A stretch of 64,000 nt of DNA from Siphonodentalium dalli (taxonomy: Eukaryota; Mollusca; Scaphopoda; Gadilida; Siphonodentaliidae), in contig CP136064.1 in NCBI GenBank assembly GCA_032622095.1, forward strand, positions 131,385,129 through 131,449,128, in the 5' to 3' direction. The first letter of the stretch is position 1. Every line of letters starts with the position of its first letter. The notes beneath the pieces are model-generated. The model made no database searches. It was given only the letters and a program-made list of their open reading frames with translations, and was not told the origin of the DNA. The position numbers were made by a program, and so were the translations under genes. Below, one piece after another: positions 23,191 to 34,558 of this stretch.

Positions 23191-24805
23191 ATACAATATA
23201 TGTTGAACTTATTATATACATGTATGTTGAACTTATTACATATGTTATAACTATATATTTTTGAGATCAGAATAAAAATACTAAAAAAAATTTAAAAGAT
23301 AAAAATGTGTCAAACCGCACTTTATAGGATGAGGTTAGATTGTGTCAAATTTATATTGTTTGAGTGTTTACTAGCAGAGGAAGTAGTCACCTTGGGGTGC
23401 CGATTTACAAAGAAGCCACCAAACAATAGGTTGATAATTGCCATCGATTACATAATGGAATGGTGTCTCGATAATGTAGATGATGAGTGATCATATGTGT
23501 GCAAATGACAGCCGTAGTAATATATTTGAGTTTTTTTGTCGCTTCCTAGAGGGTCTGAACAGACTAGCGAAAATGCAGTACTGCCAGTACATATGCATGT
23601 AGCATACATCTTTTAATCCTCCATGTTGTGTTTTGTTTGTCATGTGAGCAATCATTCTAATTGGGTCATCTTTGATAAATTCATATGGCAGTCATGCTTT
23701 CATTTTCAAACAGGTGTAGACACACAGTAATAAAGAGCGTTCTCTAATATTGTTGATACCCTTTTTCAATTGAGGTTGATTTTGCGGATTGTCCTGATAT
23801 TGTTTTCTATTGTTTTCATTTTAACGAGAAATTGATTTGAAACAGTTGGTGTCAAATAGAATGTGGCATATTTAAAACAACATTACATGCATGACTTCAT
23901 ATATTAACACCCATACACAGATTATGGAGATGGTGAGTGATCAGATATGTGCATGTATATGAGAGACTTAGTTATATATCTAACGAACCACTTTTCAATT
24001 GAGGATGATTTTGTGGATTACCAAGATGCATGTTTGTTACCATGATGGCTATTTTTCCCCTAAATTTACTTACATGTCAATTTATTTTAGTGTGATTACA
24101 TCTGACAATGTTCCATTGTGATACCACAATTTGTTTGAGATAAGAAACAGTGGTGAAATAAATACATAGCAAATTCAATATCAAATAGAATATCATTTTC
24201 CATCTGGCACTTTTTGATCCAAACATGCTATATTATACACAAGAAGCTAAACGAAAAGTAAAATAGTCTTGTGATTTTGTATTAATTTTCTTTTAATGTT
24301 TTTTTTTCAGATTGAACTCATTGCTCAATTTAGATTGAACTCATTGCTCAATTTAACAAATGTTTTTTAGTTTTAATCAAAATTTTGAAAAAGAAAAAAA
24401 ACCGCAGATATAACATCCACACTGATTCCGCAGAGGTACCCCGATTCACCTCAGCAAATTTGATTGAAAGCGTCCAGTGGTCTGGAAGAACAATCAGACA
24501 GTCACGTTGTTCATAGGGTTGCGACGTTTCAAAGTGATTCACAGTGATTAGCAGCGAAGATTTCCAGTGGATCGCCACAAGAATTATAAGCCAAACTGAT
24601 ACTGCCTGCTAATCCCTGTCGCTTCAAATCGAGGCGGAATAATGAATGTCGGCAATTCGGCGGGATATCTCACTAAAAAAAGGCCCGACATGATGAGGCT
24701 GCTTTGTCTTGGGGGTACTGTATCATCGACTGCACCTTCTGGTGGGACTCGGTGGGTTGTGGGCAGGAGTGCGGATCTGGTCTTCTATGTTGAGGGGTGA
24801 TGATG
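23191..24805. other. Mostly unannotated intron sequence
   Basis: A short frame at 23305-23490 has no recognisable motif. A 22-bp unit ATTGAACTCATTGCTCAATT occurs twice in direct repeat at about 24312-24356. Nothing else was recognised. Confidence 0.4.
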
Positions 24806-27514
24806 AACAAGACAGTCAATGACTGTGGAGACGATCACCAGACTGTAAAGACTAGGAAGACTGGGACTCGGAAGACCATAAGAGTTAGTACTTGTCATAT
24901 TCACTTAAAAACAAGTAGTCCTAAAGAGGGACATAGCCTAGAGGGTCTACGTTGAGCAGTGGGGTGTCCACCTTGAAATATGGTCCAGATCCCCCCACCC
25001 CACATAGTCCATAGTCTGCTCCCTCTCAACTGAAGCAAACACACTCCCAAGTTTGTAAAATTCCTTTGCACATGTTGGAATATTACAACTGATACTTCAA
25101 GCTTTCCTAACTGTGGCAAAGTTACAACCTGACATGCTCCCCTTTTTTAATGGTGGACCCCATTGAAACGAATTTTGATCCCAACTCTCCATAGGCCATT
25201 TACACCAAATGCCATTTCTTGATTGGTCGAACCCATTTTAACAAATCTGTAACCCAGTCCCAAGTAACACAAGGACCCTCCATACTGGTTACTACATATA
25301 GGCTAAATAGGACTGATGGATCTTGAGGAGCGCCATTTTAAGAATTACTTTGGGGGAAGAGTTATGTCCATGGTAGCACCCCTATTTGACCTGGTGAACC
25401 CATTTCAACAAATCTGAACCCAGTCACCCAATGACTCTCTATACCAAAATGTATACCAAATATGCCAAATGGTTCTTGAGAAGATCTTTTAAAAATAACT
25501 GATGAGGGAAAGAATTATGTCATTGGCACTGACCAATTCTGAATCAAATCTGAATCCTAGTCACCCATACCAAATATAAGCTGAATAGGCCTGATGGTTC
25601 TTGATAGGAAGACATTTTAAGAATTACAATGGATGGACAAGTTACGTCCCTGGCTCCGCCCTTATTTGACCAGGTGACCTCATTTTAACACATCTGTATC
25701 CCTGTCACCCAAAAACCATCCACACCAATTATAAGCTAAATAGCCCTGCTGATTCTTGAGATGTTTTAAGAATTACTATGGATGGAAAGAGTTAGGTCCT
25801 TAGTTTCTTGAGAAGATGTTTTCAGAATTACTATGGATGGAAAGAGTTAGGTCCCTAGCTATGCCACTTTTTTGACCATGTGACCCCCATTTGAACAGAA
25901 CTGAATCCCAGCCACCTAGGGACCATCCACACAAAATATGTCTCAATTCTTCATCTCAGGTAAGGTAAGAAAAATGCCTCCATCTTTCTCATCCAGTTTC
26001 CCATATGTAATCGCCTGAGAAAACAGGTATTTAGTTTTACTGGCCTAACTGTCAGATTCATCATTCACACTTGGCCTTGGGAGTGGAGTTTGTTATCATA
26101 AGCAGGATCATTTATATACAAACTCTCTAACAGGCAGAGAAATTTAGGCTATTAATCAAAGCAGTCATTCCAAACAGATTTTGTTAACGCTGCCATTTCA
26201 TTTATTACTTTATAATCAATGTGACTTCTATATGGTTTAAAGGGGTACTGTACCCCAATTTCAATAAATTCCCAGTGACAATAGCGATCTAATATGAATA
26301 TTATATTATAAAATAACTAATTTGAGTCGACGATGTCTACTGAAAACGTTCCGGTTAACAGGCTATCGTAAAAGTAAAATTGAATTATTTAATATAAATT
26401 CATTTATGGCTGGAGTCATAAAATGGAGAATTATGCCATTACGAGTTACCGTTCTTGAAATCGCATATGTTGCGTGTCTTTTATCGACGGCCATTCGCGA
26501 ACATTATTGAGTTGCAAACAAAACATGTTACCTGCAAAAGAAGGCCCGTTATAACCAATTCGGGAAAAAAGGAGAAAGAAACAAGAGTCATAAAGCGTCA
26601 AGTATTTTATAGGGAGTGAGATTGTTCGATGGAAGAGATTGAATGCATCAATCGAAGCTGTGAGCAATGAACTTCCGGTTCTTCCTGCGACCTGGGTCTT
26701 CTCCGGTGAAGGTCAAAAACATGGCGCGTAGTTTGAAATCGTAATATTTTTGTTTCCAAGATCAATATTTTCTTCGCTAAATTAGGTTTATACGAAACTC
26801 ATATAACACGAACACAATCTAACTTGAAAGTTATTTCAATGGGAGTAAATAAAAAAATCGCCTATCTTAGTGTACAGTACCCCTTTAAGCATGTTCTTGA
26901 TTTTAGACTGATTTAAACCAAATTTGGTTGAGTCACCCTGGTGGATGTTATAATGGTGTTATTTTTTTTTAAATTGAGCAAGAAATTAATCTCAATTATA
27001 AAAATAAAAAAATTAATTTGAAAAAACAAAAAAATCTATTTTTTTGGGGGTTTTTTGTTTTGTTTTGTTAAATTGAACAAGGAGTCCAATGTAAAAAAAA
27101 ATTTTTAGTTCAATCTAAAAAATTTTTTATATTTTTTTAAGAGTTGTGTCCCTGGCCCCGCCCACATTTGACCCAGTGACCTCATTTGAACAAATCTGAA
27201 CCCCAGTCACCCAAGGATCCTTCATACCAAATATGAACCCATTTGGCCTGATGGTATTTGAGAAGAAGATGTTTAAAAGAATTACTATGGAGGGAAAGAG
27301 TTATGGCCCTGGCTTCGCAATTATTTGAGCCAGTGACCTCATTTGAACAAATCTGAATGTGAGTCACCTAGGGAACATCCACACCAAATATGAACTCATT
27401 CGGTCCATTGGTTCCAGAGGAGAAGATGTTCAAAGAATTGTTGACGGACGGACGGACGACGGACGAGGAGTGATGACTATAGCTCCACCGGAGACTTCGT
27501 CTCAGGTGAGCTAA
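24806..27514 (+). mobile_element. Type B element, copy 1 (2.7 kb)
   Basis: It begins AACAAGACAGTCAATGACTG. The body has monomers with TTTGAACAAATCTGAA, GTCACCCAAGGA, CCAAATATAAGCT and GAATTACTATGG blocks. It closes with a GACGGACGGACGG tract and a 3' hairpin GAGACTTCGTCTC followed by AGGTGAGCTAA. The first ~680 bp match the copy at 48056 with only a few differences per 100 bases, and the order of blocks is the same to the end. It carries a piggyBac-like MITE (26241-26884) absent from the other copy. The 3' hairpin ending in CTAA resembles Helitron termini. Confidence 0.8.
26241..26884. mobile_element. piggyBac-like MITE, 644 bp, TTAA target site
   Basis: It starts AGGGGTACTGTACCCC and ends GTACAGTACCCCT, with TTAA on both sides (26237-26240 and 26885-26888). 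The matching position in the second type B copy (50318-50330) reads GGTTTAAGCATG, with a single TTAA and no element. That is a true empty site. It shares its first ~120 bp with the 460-bp copy at 2784. Confidence 0.9.
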
Positions 27515-28107
27515 AAAGGAATGTTTAATGAGTCTCAGTGATTTTATTAAAGAAAAATTCATAACTTTAAGTTTCATAACTCTGTGGATGTTATAGTCAT
27601 GTTAGTTTTTCAAAGTCCTTTTAAAATGTTTTTGCAAGGTTTTAAATCTCAATTAAATAAATTTTTGTTTTATTTTAATTATATTTGAATTTGTTTTTTT
27701 TAAATTAATTTTTTTTTTTAAGAGGTCTGTCCCTGACTCGGCCCATGATCCGGTGACCCCATTTGAACAAATTTGAATCCCAGTCACAGAAAGAACCTCA
27801 ATATCAAATATAAGCTAAATCAGCCTGATGGTTCTTGAGAAGAAGTTGTTTTAAGAATTACTACCGGTATGGAGGGAAAGAGTTATGGCCCTGGCTTCAC
27901 AATTATTTTACCGGGTGACCTCATTTGAACAAATCTGAATGTAAGTCACCGAGGTACATCCACACCAAATATGAATCCATTCATTTTATTGATTCTGGAG
28001 AAGAAGATGTTTAAAGAATTGTTGACGGATGGACGTCTAGGCCGACGGACAATGGATGAGGAGTGTTGACTATAGCTCCAGCTGAGACTTCGTCTCATGT
28101 GAGCTAA
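27515..28107 (+). repeat. Type B 3' part, adjacent copy
   Basis: A second type B tail follows directly: CCCATTTGAACAAATTTGAA, GAATTACTACCGGTATGG, CACCAAATATGAATCCATTC, a GACGGACAATGGATG tract, and GAGACTTCGTCTCATGTGAG then CTAA (28104-28107). It duplicates the last ~550 bp of the preceding element in more diverged form. Confidence 0.65.
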
Positions 28108-28295
28108 AAAGGTTTAAAACAAGGTTACATAAAAATAACAAAAAAACATTTTCAGCTGGTTTTACAAATTGTTCCCAAATGGCAATTGGGGCCAGTGAAG
28201 AAAATAACTTAAAATTATTCAAAGTGATCAACTATTAGTTATCAATTGGTGCATGCACTCAAATTAAAGAAAATGAGAATAAAATATGATTATAC

Positions 28296-28459
28296 CTGCT
28301 TGAATTCGTGGGAGACATATAGATCTCCAATACATATATCAAAGCCATAGACATGGATCGAGTTAGTAAATAAGTTAGAATTTCCAGTGTGGTCAGAATG
28401 TCCATGTGTGCACACAACATATTCTATATTCTCTGGGGTCAGGTTATTTTTGGCCAGGC
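28296..28459 (-). CDS. MBLAC1: MBLAC1-like gene, alternative exon 3b (zinc-binding version)
   Basis: Acceptor TTCCTGTTGCAG, then a phase-1 start (GC completes Gly), then 54 codons ending at CAG before donor GTATAATC. Length is 164 nt. It encodes LAKNNLTPENIEYVVCTHGH, then SDHTGNSNLF and ends VSHEFKQ. THGHSDH is the metallo-beta-lactamase HxHxDH metal-binding motif, and the sequence matches the MBLAC1 family GTHGHSDHIGN region. This is the catalytically competent choice of a duplicated exon pair; its partner lies 5.2 kb upstream in the gene at 33841-33678. Confidence 0.92.
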
Positions 28460-29162
28460 CTGCAACAGGAAACAAATAGTTAGTTGAGTTAATTAAAGGT
28501 GATTAGTTTATTGGGGGGAACTAGGTTACCACTCACAACACTTTCAGAAACTTAGCTTGATGAAATTATTTTTGATTTTTCAATATAAACAATGTCTGAC
28601 TTTATCAATCCCGGAATACCACTAACAGTTTAAAAAAAATCAATTTCAGAGAGCAGAAAGAAGAATTGTTGATAAACTATGCAACTTTTTAAGGAGTATG
28701 TTGTTGTAATTGGTAACACCAAGCACAGAAATCATATCAGTAGTGTGAATATATTGCAATTGTTAAGCAAACATCTGAAATTAAGAGCAAATTCGAACTT
28801 ATAAAGTCAGAGAAAGGTCTGATTTCAATATATTTTGATGGGAATCATCTGCCCTAATTGAACAATGTTATAATTCCATATGATAAAATATCTGGGTCAA
28901 TAGAAGATTGGTTTCAAAATAGAGAAATTAATTTGTTCATAGATTTACATGGAAAATGAGAACATATTTGAATGATCTAATCCTGACATTTATCTCTTTC
29001 AACACAAAACACCTTCATCATCTTACAAGTGTTTCTTATGAATATTTATTACCACATCAATAGCCCACTGGTCAAGACCAAACATGGAGTATACAGATAA
29101 AATGCCAGAAGTGTCGCTACAGTTTAATTCTCGAAACAAGGAAATTCAGGAGACTTCTCTAT
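28460..29162. other. Unannotated intron sequence between the two alternative exons
   Basis: No repeat family or further exon was recognised in this part of the 5.2-kb interval between the duplicated exons. Confidence 0.4.
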
Positions 29163-29880
29163 GGGAGGTTAAATATTTGTGCTTAAGTGCAAATAACCTC
29201 TATCATTTGCGCTTAAGCGCAAATCATTTGCGCTTAAGCACAAATCAAAATTAATATGCATTATCCCCCTGAATTAATTTTAAATGGCACAAGCCTAAAC
29301 ACAAAACAACGTATATATAGGCCCACCATATGACGGAATTAGCAATCCACCAGTAACCCCAATATCCCTTTTGTGACCATGGAAATGGTATAGATCTGTG
29401 CAGGATATGTCTCTTTTATAAAATAATATACTAGATCTCTGGGATGGAGACACAAATTCTTGGGGACAGGGATGCTGATAATATGAAAATATGGGTTTTT
29501 CCCCTATTTCAAGTCAATAAGTACACCATATGAGGGAAGCAAGCCCCTAGTAACCACTAATTCCCAATTTATGGTCATGGAAATGGTATATATCTGTGCA
29601 GGAGATGTCCCTTTAATAAAATATACTAGTGCTCTGGGAGTGAGGCATCAATTCTTGGGACACCAGGGACAGAGATGCTGATATGCATATTTAAATATGT
29701 TTTTTCTTCAACTTTAGAGCCTGTATGGGGCTACTACTATGGGCCCATGATAATATACTATGAGATGGACTCAATCATTCACAATCAGAGGGAAGTATTA
29801 AAGGGAGTGTTAGGTATTTGCGTTTAAGCGCAAATAAATAATAAATGTGAAAATGATTTGCGCTTAAGGTAAGGTTTTAC
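29163..29880. repeat. Element bounded by TTTGCGCTTAAGCGCAAA palindromes
   Basis: Palindromes of this 18-bp type occur several times: a variant with TTGTGCTTAAGTGCAA at ~29175, a perfect copy at ~29206-29223, a variant at ~29225-29245, one with GCGTTTAAGCGC at ~29818-29835 and a half copy at ~29858. Between them lie two diverged ~200-bp direct repeats, each with ATGGAAATGGTATA and CTGTGCAGGA(T/G)ATGTC (29379 and 29577). It may be a fold-back or TIR element whose ends are clustered palindromes. Confidence 0.5.
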
Positions 29881-30630
29881 ATAGAAGATAATGGTGCAGG
29901 TTAAACAATTCTACAGTAATGCTGTCGGAGTGAAGGATGGAAAAGAGGGAGAACCAATTTCAATGAAAATATTTTTGTTGATGATTTCCATCAAATTTAT
30001 ATACAAAAAGTTATCTCCATGATATGGGGAATCTTATAATGTGATTCAAAGATACCCTATGAGTCAGGGATGGGGGTTGGTGAGGAACATCAAAATTAAT
30101 AAAAAAAAACAATTTGTCAACAATTTCTACCAAACTTAAAATTAGTCATGTCCATATGACAGTATAGTAAGAGAATATTACAGTATGGTAAAATATTCCA
30201 AAGTGGCACCATCCATGTCATTTCCTCCAAACTTATAGTCATCTCCATTGTACAGGAAATCTATGGTACAATTCAACATGGCAAAAGTCATACCATTGGA
30301 GTCTGGGATGGGGGTTGAGGGAGGAGCACCAAAATCGGATAAAAATATGTGTCACAGATATCATTCAAACATATATAGATATCTCCATGATATAAGATAC
30401 CTACTGGTGCAGCTTAAATTCTCTGAAGTGGCACAATTCAGGTCAGGAGATGGGGGAACTAACACAATTGAGAAAACCATGGATTTTCCTACAAACTTAT
30501 AAAGTTCCCAAAATAGTGCTGTTCATGTAAGGAATGAATGTCATGTAAGGGGCACCAACAATGCTAAAACAAGTTTCCTAGTTTACCAAACTTATCTATA
30601 TAATCATATCCGTGAGTGACATATCATATA
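29881..30630 (+). repeat. Degenerate tandem repeat
   Basis: Units contain variants of a CATCTCCATGATATA block, a TATGGTACAATT/GGTGCAGCTTAAA block, a CAAAGTGGCACCA block and a GGGATGGGGGTTG block. They are spaced roughly 130-170 bp apart and strongly diverged. No element ends could be assigned. Confidence 0.45.
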
Positions 30631-30637
30631 AACTATA

Positions 30638-31955
30638 TGAAAGTGTCATGAAACTGTAGCTCAACTTGGAAAGGGAATAATTTAATGTATTACAGTCAAT
30701 GGAGCGATTAGGAATGTGGAAGGTTGAATATCTAATACTAGTTTATAGACATGACGAGAAAAGTAAAATCCAAGATGGCTGCTGGCGGCCATGTTTTCGG
30801 CCGAATGACCCCAAAATGAGTCGTTCCCATCTACATGTCATCGTTAACATCAATGACAAATTTTATGACGATCAGACTAAAGGTAATACCTGTAGCCCAT
30901 GCTAAATAATTTAGTCATACAAAGAGTAAAATCCAAGATGGCTGCTGGCGGCCATGTTTTTTGGCCGAATGACCCCAAAATGACTCGTTTCCCATCTACA
31001 TGTCATTATTAACATTCATGACAAATTTTATGATGATCAGACTAAAGGTACGACATGTAGCACGTGCTAAAGAATTTAGTCATACAAAGAGTAAAATCCA
31101 AGATGGCTGCTGGCGGCCATGTTTTTTGCCCGAATGACCCCAAAATGACTCGTTCACATCTACATGTCATTATTAACATTCATGACAAATTTCATGATGA
31201 TCAGACGAACAGTACGACCTGTGGGCCGTGCTAATGGATTAAATTTTGAAATCGAAGATGGCAGCTGGCGGCCATGTTTTTTGTCCGAATGACCCCAAAA
31301 TGAGTCGTTCCCATCTACATGTCATCGTTAACATCAATGACAAATTTTATGACGATCAGACTAAAGGTAATACCTGTAGCCCATGCTAAATAATTTAGTC
31401 ATACAAAGAGTAAAATCCAAGATGGCTGCTGGCGGCCATGTTTTTTGGCCGAATGACCCCAAAATGACTCGTTTCCCATCTACATGTCATTATTAACATT
31501 CATGACAAATTTTATGATGATCAGACTAAAGGTACGACCTGTAGCCCGTGCTAAAGGATTTAGTCATACAAAGAGTAAAATCCAAGATGGCTGCTGGTGG
31601 CCATGTTTTTTGGCCGAATGACCCCAAAATGACTCGCTCCCATCTACATGTCATTATTAACATTCTTGACAAATTTTATGATGATCAGACTAAAAGTACG
31701 ACCTGTAGCCCGTGCTAAAGAATTTAGTCATACAAAGAGTAAAATCCAAGATGGCTGCTGGCGGCCATGTTTTTGGGCCGAATGACCCCAAAATTACTCG
31801 TTCCCATCTACATGTCAATATTAACATCCATGACAAATTTCATGATGATCAGACAAACATTACGGCCTGTAGCCCGTGCTAATGGATTGAATTTTGAAAT
31901 CCAAGATGGCCACTGGCGGCCATGTTTATTTCCCGAATTTTCATGTATAGTATAA
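30638..31955 (+). mobile_element. Type A (Pearl-like) element, array of 8 monomers
   Basis: The 5' leader TGAAAGTGTCATGAAACTGT and TAGCTCAACTTGG is followed by GTCAATGGAGCGATTAGGAA. Eight monomers follow. The GGCCATG block falls at 30787, 30949, 31114, 31269, 31434, 31599, 31763 and 31918, a mean period of ~161.6 bp. Each monomer carries CCAAGATGGCTGCTGGCGGC and CGAATGACCCCAAAATGA. No 3' hairpin is present; the array stops in the last monomer at ~31945. The structure matches bivalve Pearl-type elements. Confidence 0.85.
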
Positions 31956-32555
31956 TACAGGCCTGAAGATTTCAGTTCGCCTGGAGGTTACCTAAAGCTA
32001 AAATGCCGCGAACGAAAAAACACCTACATTGTGCCAAAGTTTTCAAAGTGTGCCAAAGGTCTCACGATCATGTATTTTCACCTTCATTATTGCTCAATCT
32101 AGTCCCAAGATGAGATATTCAAAATTATTGTTCAATGATTTGCTCATTAGTAATTAATAATACAGTGATGTGATTATATGTGCATAAACTCTTCTGTTAA
32201 CCTAAGCACTAAGTTTGTGCCACAAACCTGGTGACAAAAAATTGATTACTCATAATTTTAAGCTCTGCAGGCCTGTGTATATATTAACCGATAGAAAACC
32301 CTGCTAGTAAAAATATGTTGCTAATTCCATTAATATTGTGAGATATTCATTGTTATGACGGCTTCATAAGTCCCTTCTCCTTATTTCATTCTCTAAGAAG
32401 AAGCCTCTATTCAAAATAGTTTTTTTTTACAAGGAAACTGATCATTTATTAATAGGTATCCTGACATTTCCATCACCCATGTGAGTGGACATTTCCCCAC
32501 CTGGTGACTTAAAAAAACAAGGGTTGCGCATCAAAGATGGTTTGTTGATATTGTT
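31956..32555. other. Unannotated intron sequence
   Basis: No repeat family or exon was recognised. Confidence 0.4.
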
Positions 32556-32965
32556 GTGAAAGGTACACATAACAAATATGAATGTAATTGGTTGATGTTT
32601 GTTCAAGTTATCACGCTAATAGACATAACATTTCCTAAAATTGCTAAAAGTAGACTAACTATTGAGTGCCGTAACTCAGGTAAAAAGGATCAGACAAATC
32701 TGGTTTTGGAACTTGTTCTAGATATTGTTGTAAAAGATCCATACGCCAGCATACCAAATATGAATGCAATTGGTTGACATTTGTTCAAGTTGTCGCGCTA
32801 ACGGACATAACATTTACTAAAATTTCTAAAAATAGACAGACAGTAACTCAGGTAAAAAAAATTTGAACAAACCTGGTTGTCGAACTCGATCATGATATTA
32901 CTGTGACAGGTTGATACATGTATACCAAATATGAATGAGATTGGTTGACGTTTGTTCAAGTTAAA
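32556..32965 (+). repeat. Type D-like degenerate tandem repeat
   Basis: Three diverged units share CAAATATGAATGYAATTGG and GTTGAYRTTTGTTCAAGTT blocks at about 32574, 32754 and 32927, followed by CGCGCTAAYGGACATAAC. The wording of the unit (TTATCRCGCTAA, CCAAATATGAATGCAATTGG) is a diverged relative of the 161-bp type D monomer at 9541-10500. The period here is nearer 175 bp. Confidence 0.55.
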
Positions 32966-33677
32966 ATGCTAGCAGATATATAACGGGAAAACATCTGGTG
33001 GGTCGACACCTGGCGGGTATACGTCAGGTGGGTAATTGTCAGTATTACTATTAATCTATTGTCTGCTATACGTCAGTACTGAGTACGGATGTAAAATGTT
33101 ATGCTGTGTGCTATATGTCCGTATTGACATTTCATCACACTATCTGTCACCCATTTATTCATATAAACTAGAACTCAGAGATTGGTGCATTGGAACAACT
33201 ATATCTCAAAGTTTCATGTATGGTGTTCCACGATTGTGAAGGATAATAGCCTTTCAATTGATTCAGTTTTATGGTTTTCGTGATATTCAGTTATATTTTT
33301 CCACTGGAAAATGCCATAATGTCGATGACCCAGCACACGACGTCATAACATTAGCATTGAAAAGGTTAAAGTAATACTTCTATCTGAGCCAGTATATATG
33401 GCACATGAGTGTGGAAATGTTTGGTATTCACCAAATTATTCAGACACTTGTCACTACAAATCTTACTTGATTAATCATGCAAACATCATACAATACTAAC
33501 TTTGACCCAAGTCAGTAACTAACCAAAACCAAGCCTTCACAGAGGCCAGTAATCCACATATACTACGTTAGTACAAAGCTCATAACTTTTAACAAATTGT
33601 TACTGTCTCTCACAACGACTAAAGAACAAACACCAAACAACAAAAGACAATGGAACATTTCAGGCTTGACATTGTAC
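32966..33677. other. Unannotated intron sequence
   Basis: Apart from short GGTGGGTCGACACCTGGCGG-like repeats near 32998-33030, nothing was recognised. Confidence 0.4.
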
Positions 33678-33841
33678 CTGTTTGAAATCATGTAGGATAT
33701 AGCTGTGTCCATTGTAGATTTGATTTGACACCACATGGATTGATCCAGTAAACAGGTTAAGATTTCCCACCTTGTCAGAGTTTCCACTTGTACAGACAAC
33801 ATACTTTATGTCATCAGCGATTAAACCATAATCCAATAGTC
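33678..33841 (-). CDS. MBLAC1: MBLAC1-like gene, alternative exon 3a (metal-ligand-less version)
   Basis: Acceptor CACTTCTCAG, phase-1 start (GA completes Gly), 54 codons ending at CAG before donor GTACAATG. Length is 164 nt, identical to exon 3b. It encodes LLDYGLIADDIKYVVCTSGN, then SDKVGNLNLF and ends ILHDFKQ. By eye, 28 of 54 residues match exon 3b without gaps. YVVCT, GN.NLFT, SIHV and FKQ are kept, but THGHSDH has become TSGNSDK: all three histidine ligands are lost and only the Asp remains. The frame is open and both splice sites are intact, so it looks functional and not decayed. Confidence 0.85.
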
Positions 33842-34558
33842 CTGAGAAGTGCATTAATAAAAGTAATAATCACTATGCCTTGATGAAGGTCACAGAGAGT
33901 GAGAGTTGTATTCCTGATTTGCTGAAAATGCTGACTGAAATACACAAGCTTTATTTTTAGATTGACATAAAAAATGCCTTCATAACAACGGAATGGGGTG
34001 ATTTAAAGTAGTGATTATGAATTACCTATGAATGTGAGATTTACAATACCTGATAGAGAACAAGAGTGTCAATGACTGTTGAGTCACTTTCCTGGCTGTA
34101 AAGACTGAGAAGACAACAACAGTCAGTACTTGTCAAGATATTACTCTAACCCCTTTCTATACTAAATGATTTCTCACATTCAGTTAAAAAATATACATTG
34201 AATTGGTATATTATTCATTGGGAGGGGTTTTCAGGGACAATAAGCAGACAGATCATACAAATGCAGAAGGAGTCTTATTTATTGAAGAATAAAAGGCCAT
34301 CCGGCCACAGTGTCCCCCGAAAAAGTGGCTTCATTGGGGGCATCAGCTTTTCTGAAAATAATAACAAGAACCCTAAATCCGATACTAAATTTCAGAACAA
34401 TCCAACCAGTGTCCCCTGAAATGGAACACGGCAAACTCTAGATATTTATTTGTTAATTTTACCTTCATTAATGCTGGCTGTGTTATTTGTTACCAGATGG
34501 TCTGTTCAGTGAATAAACAAGAAATCATCGGAAAAAAGTTCATATTATATTTTCATAT
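33842..34558. other. Intron sequence with a type B-like leader
   Basis: A leader AACAAGAGTGTCAATGACTG starts at 34059 and continues with a short type B-like block to about 34145. The rest, including the frame at 34198-34419, is unrecognised. Confidence 0.45.
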
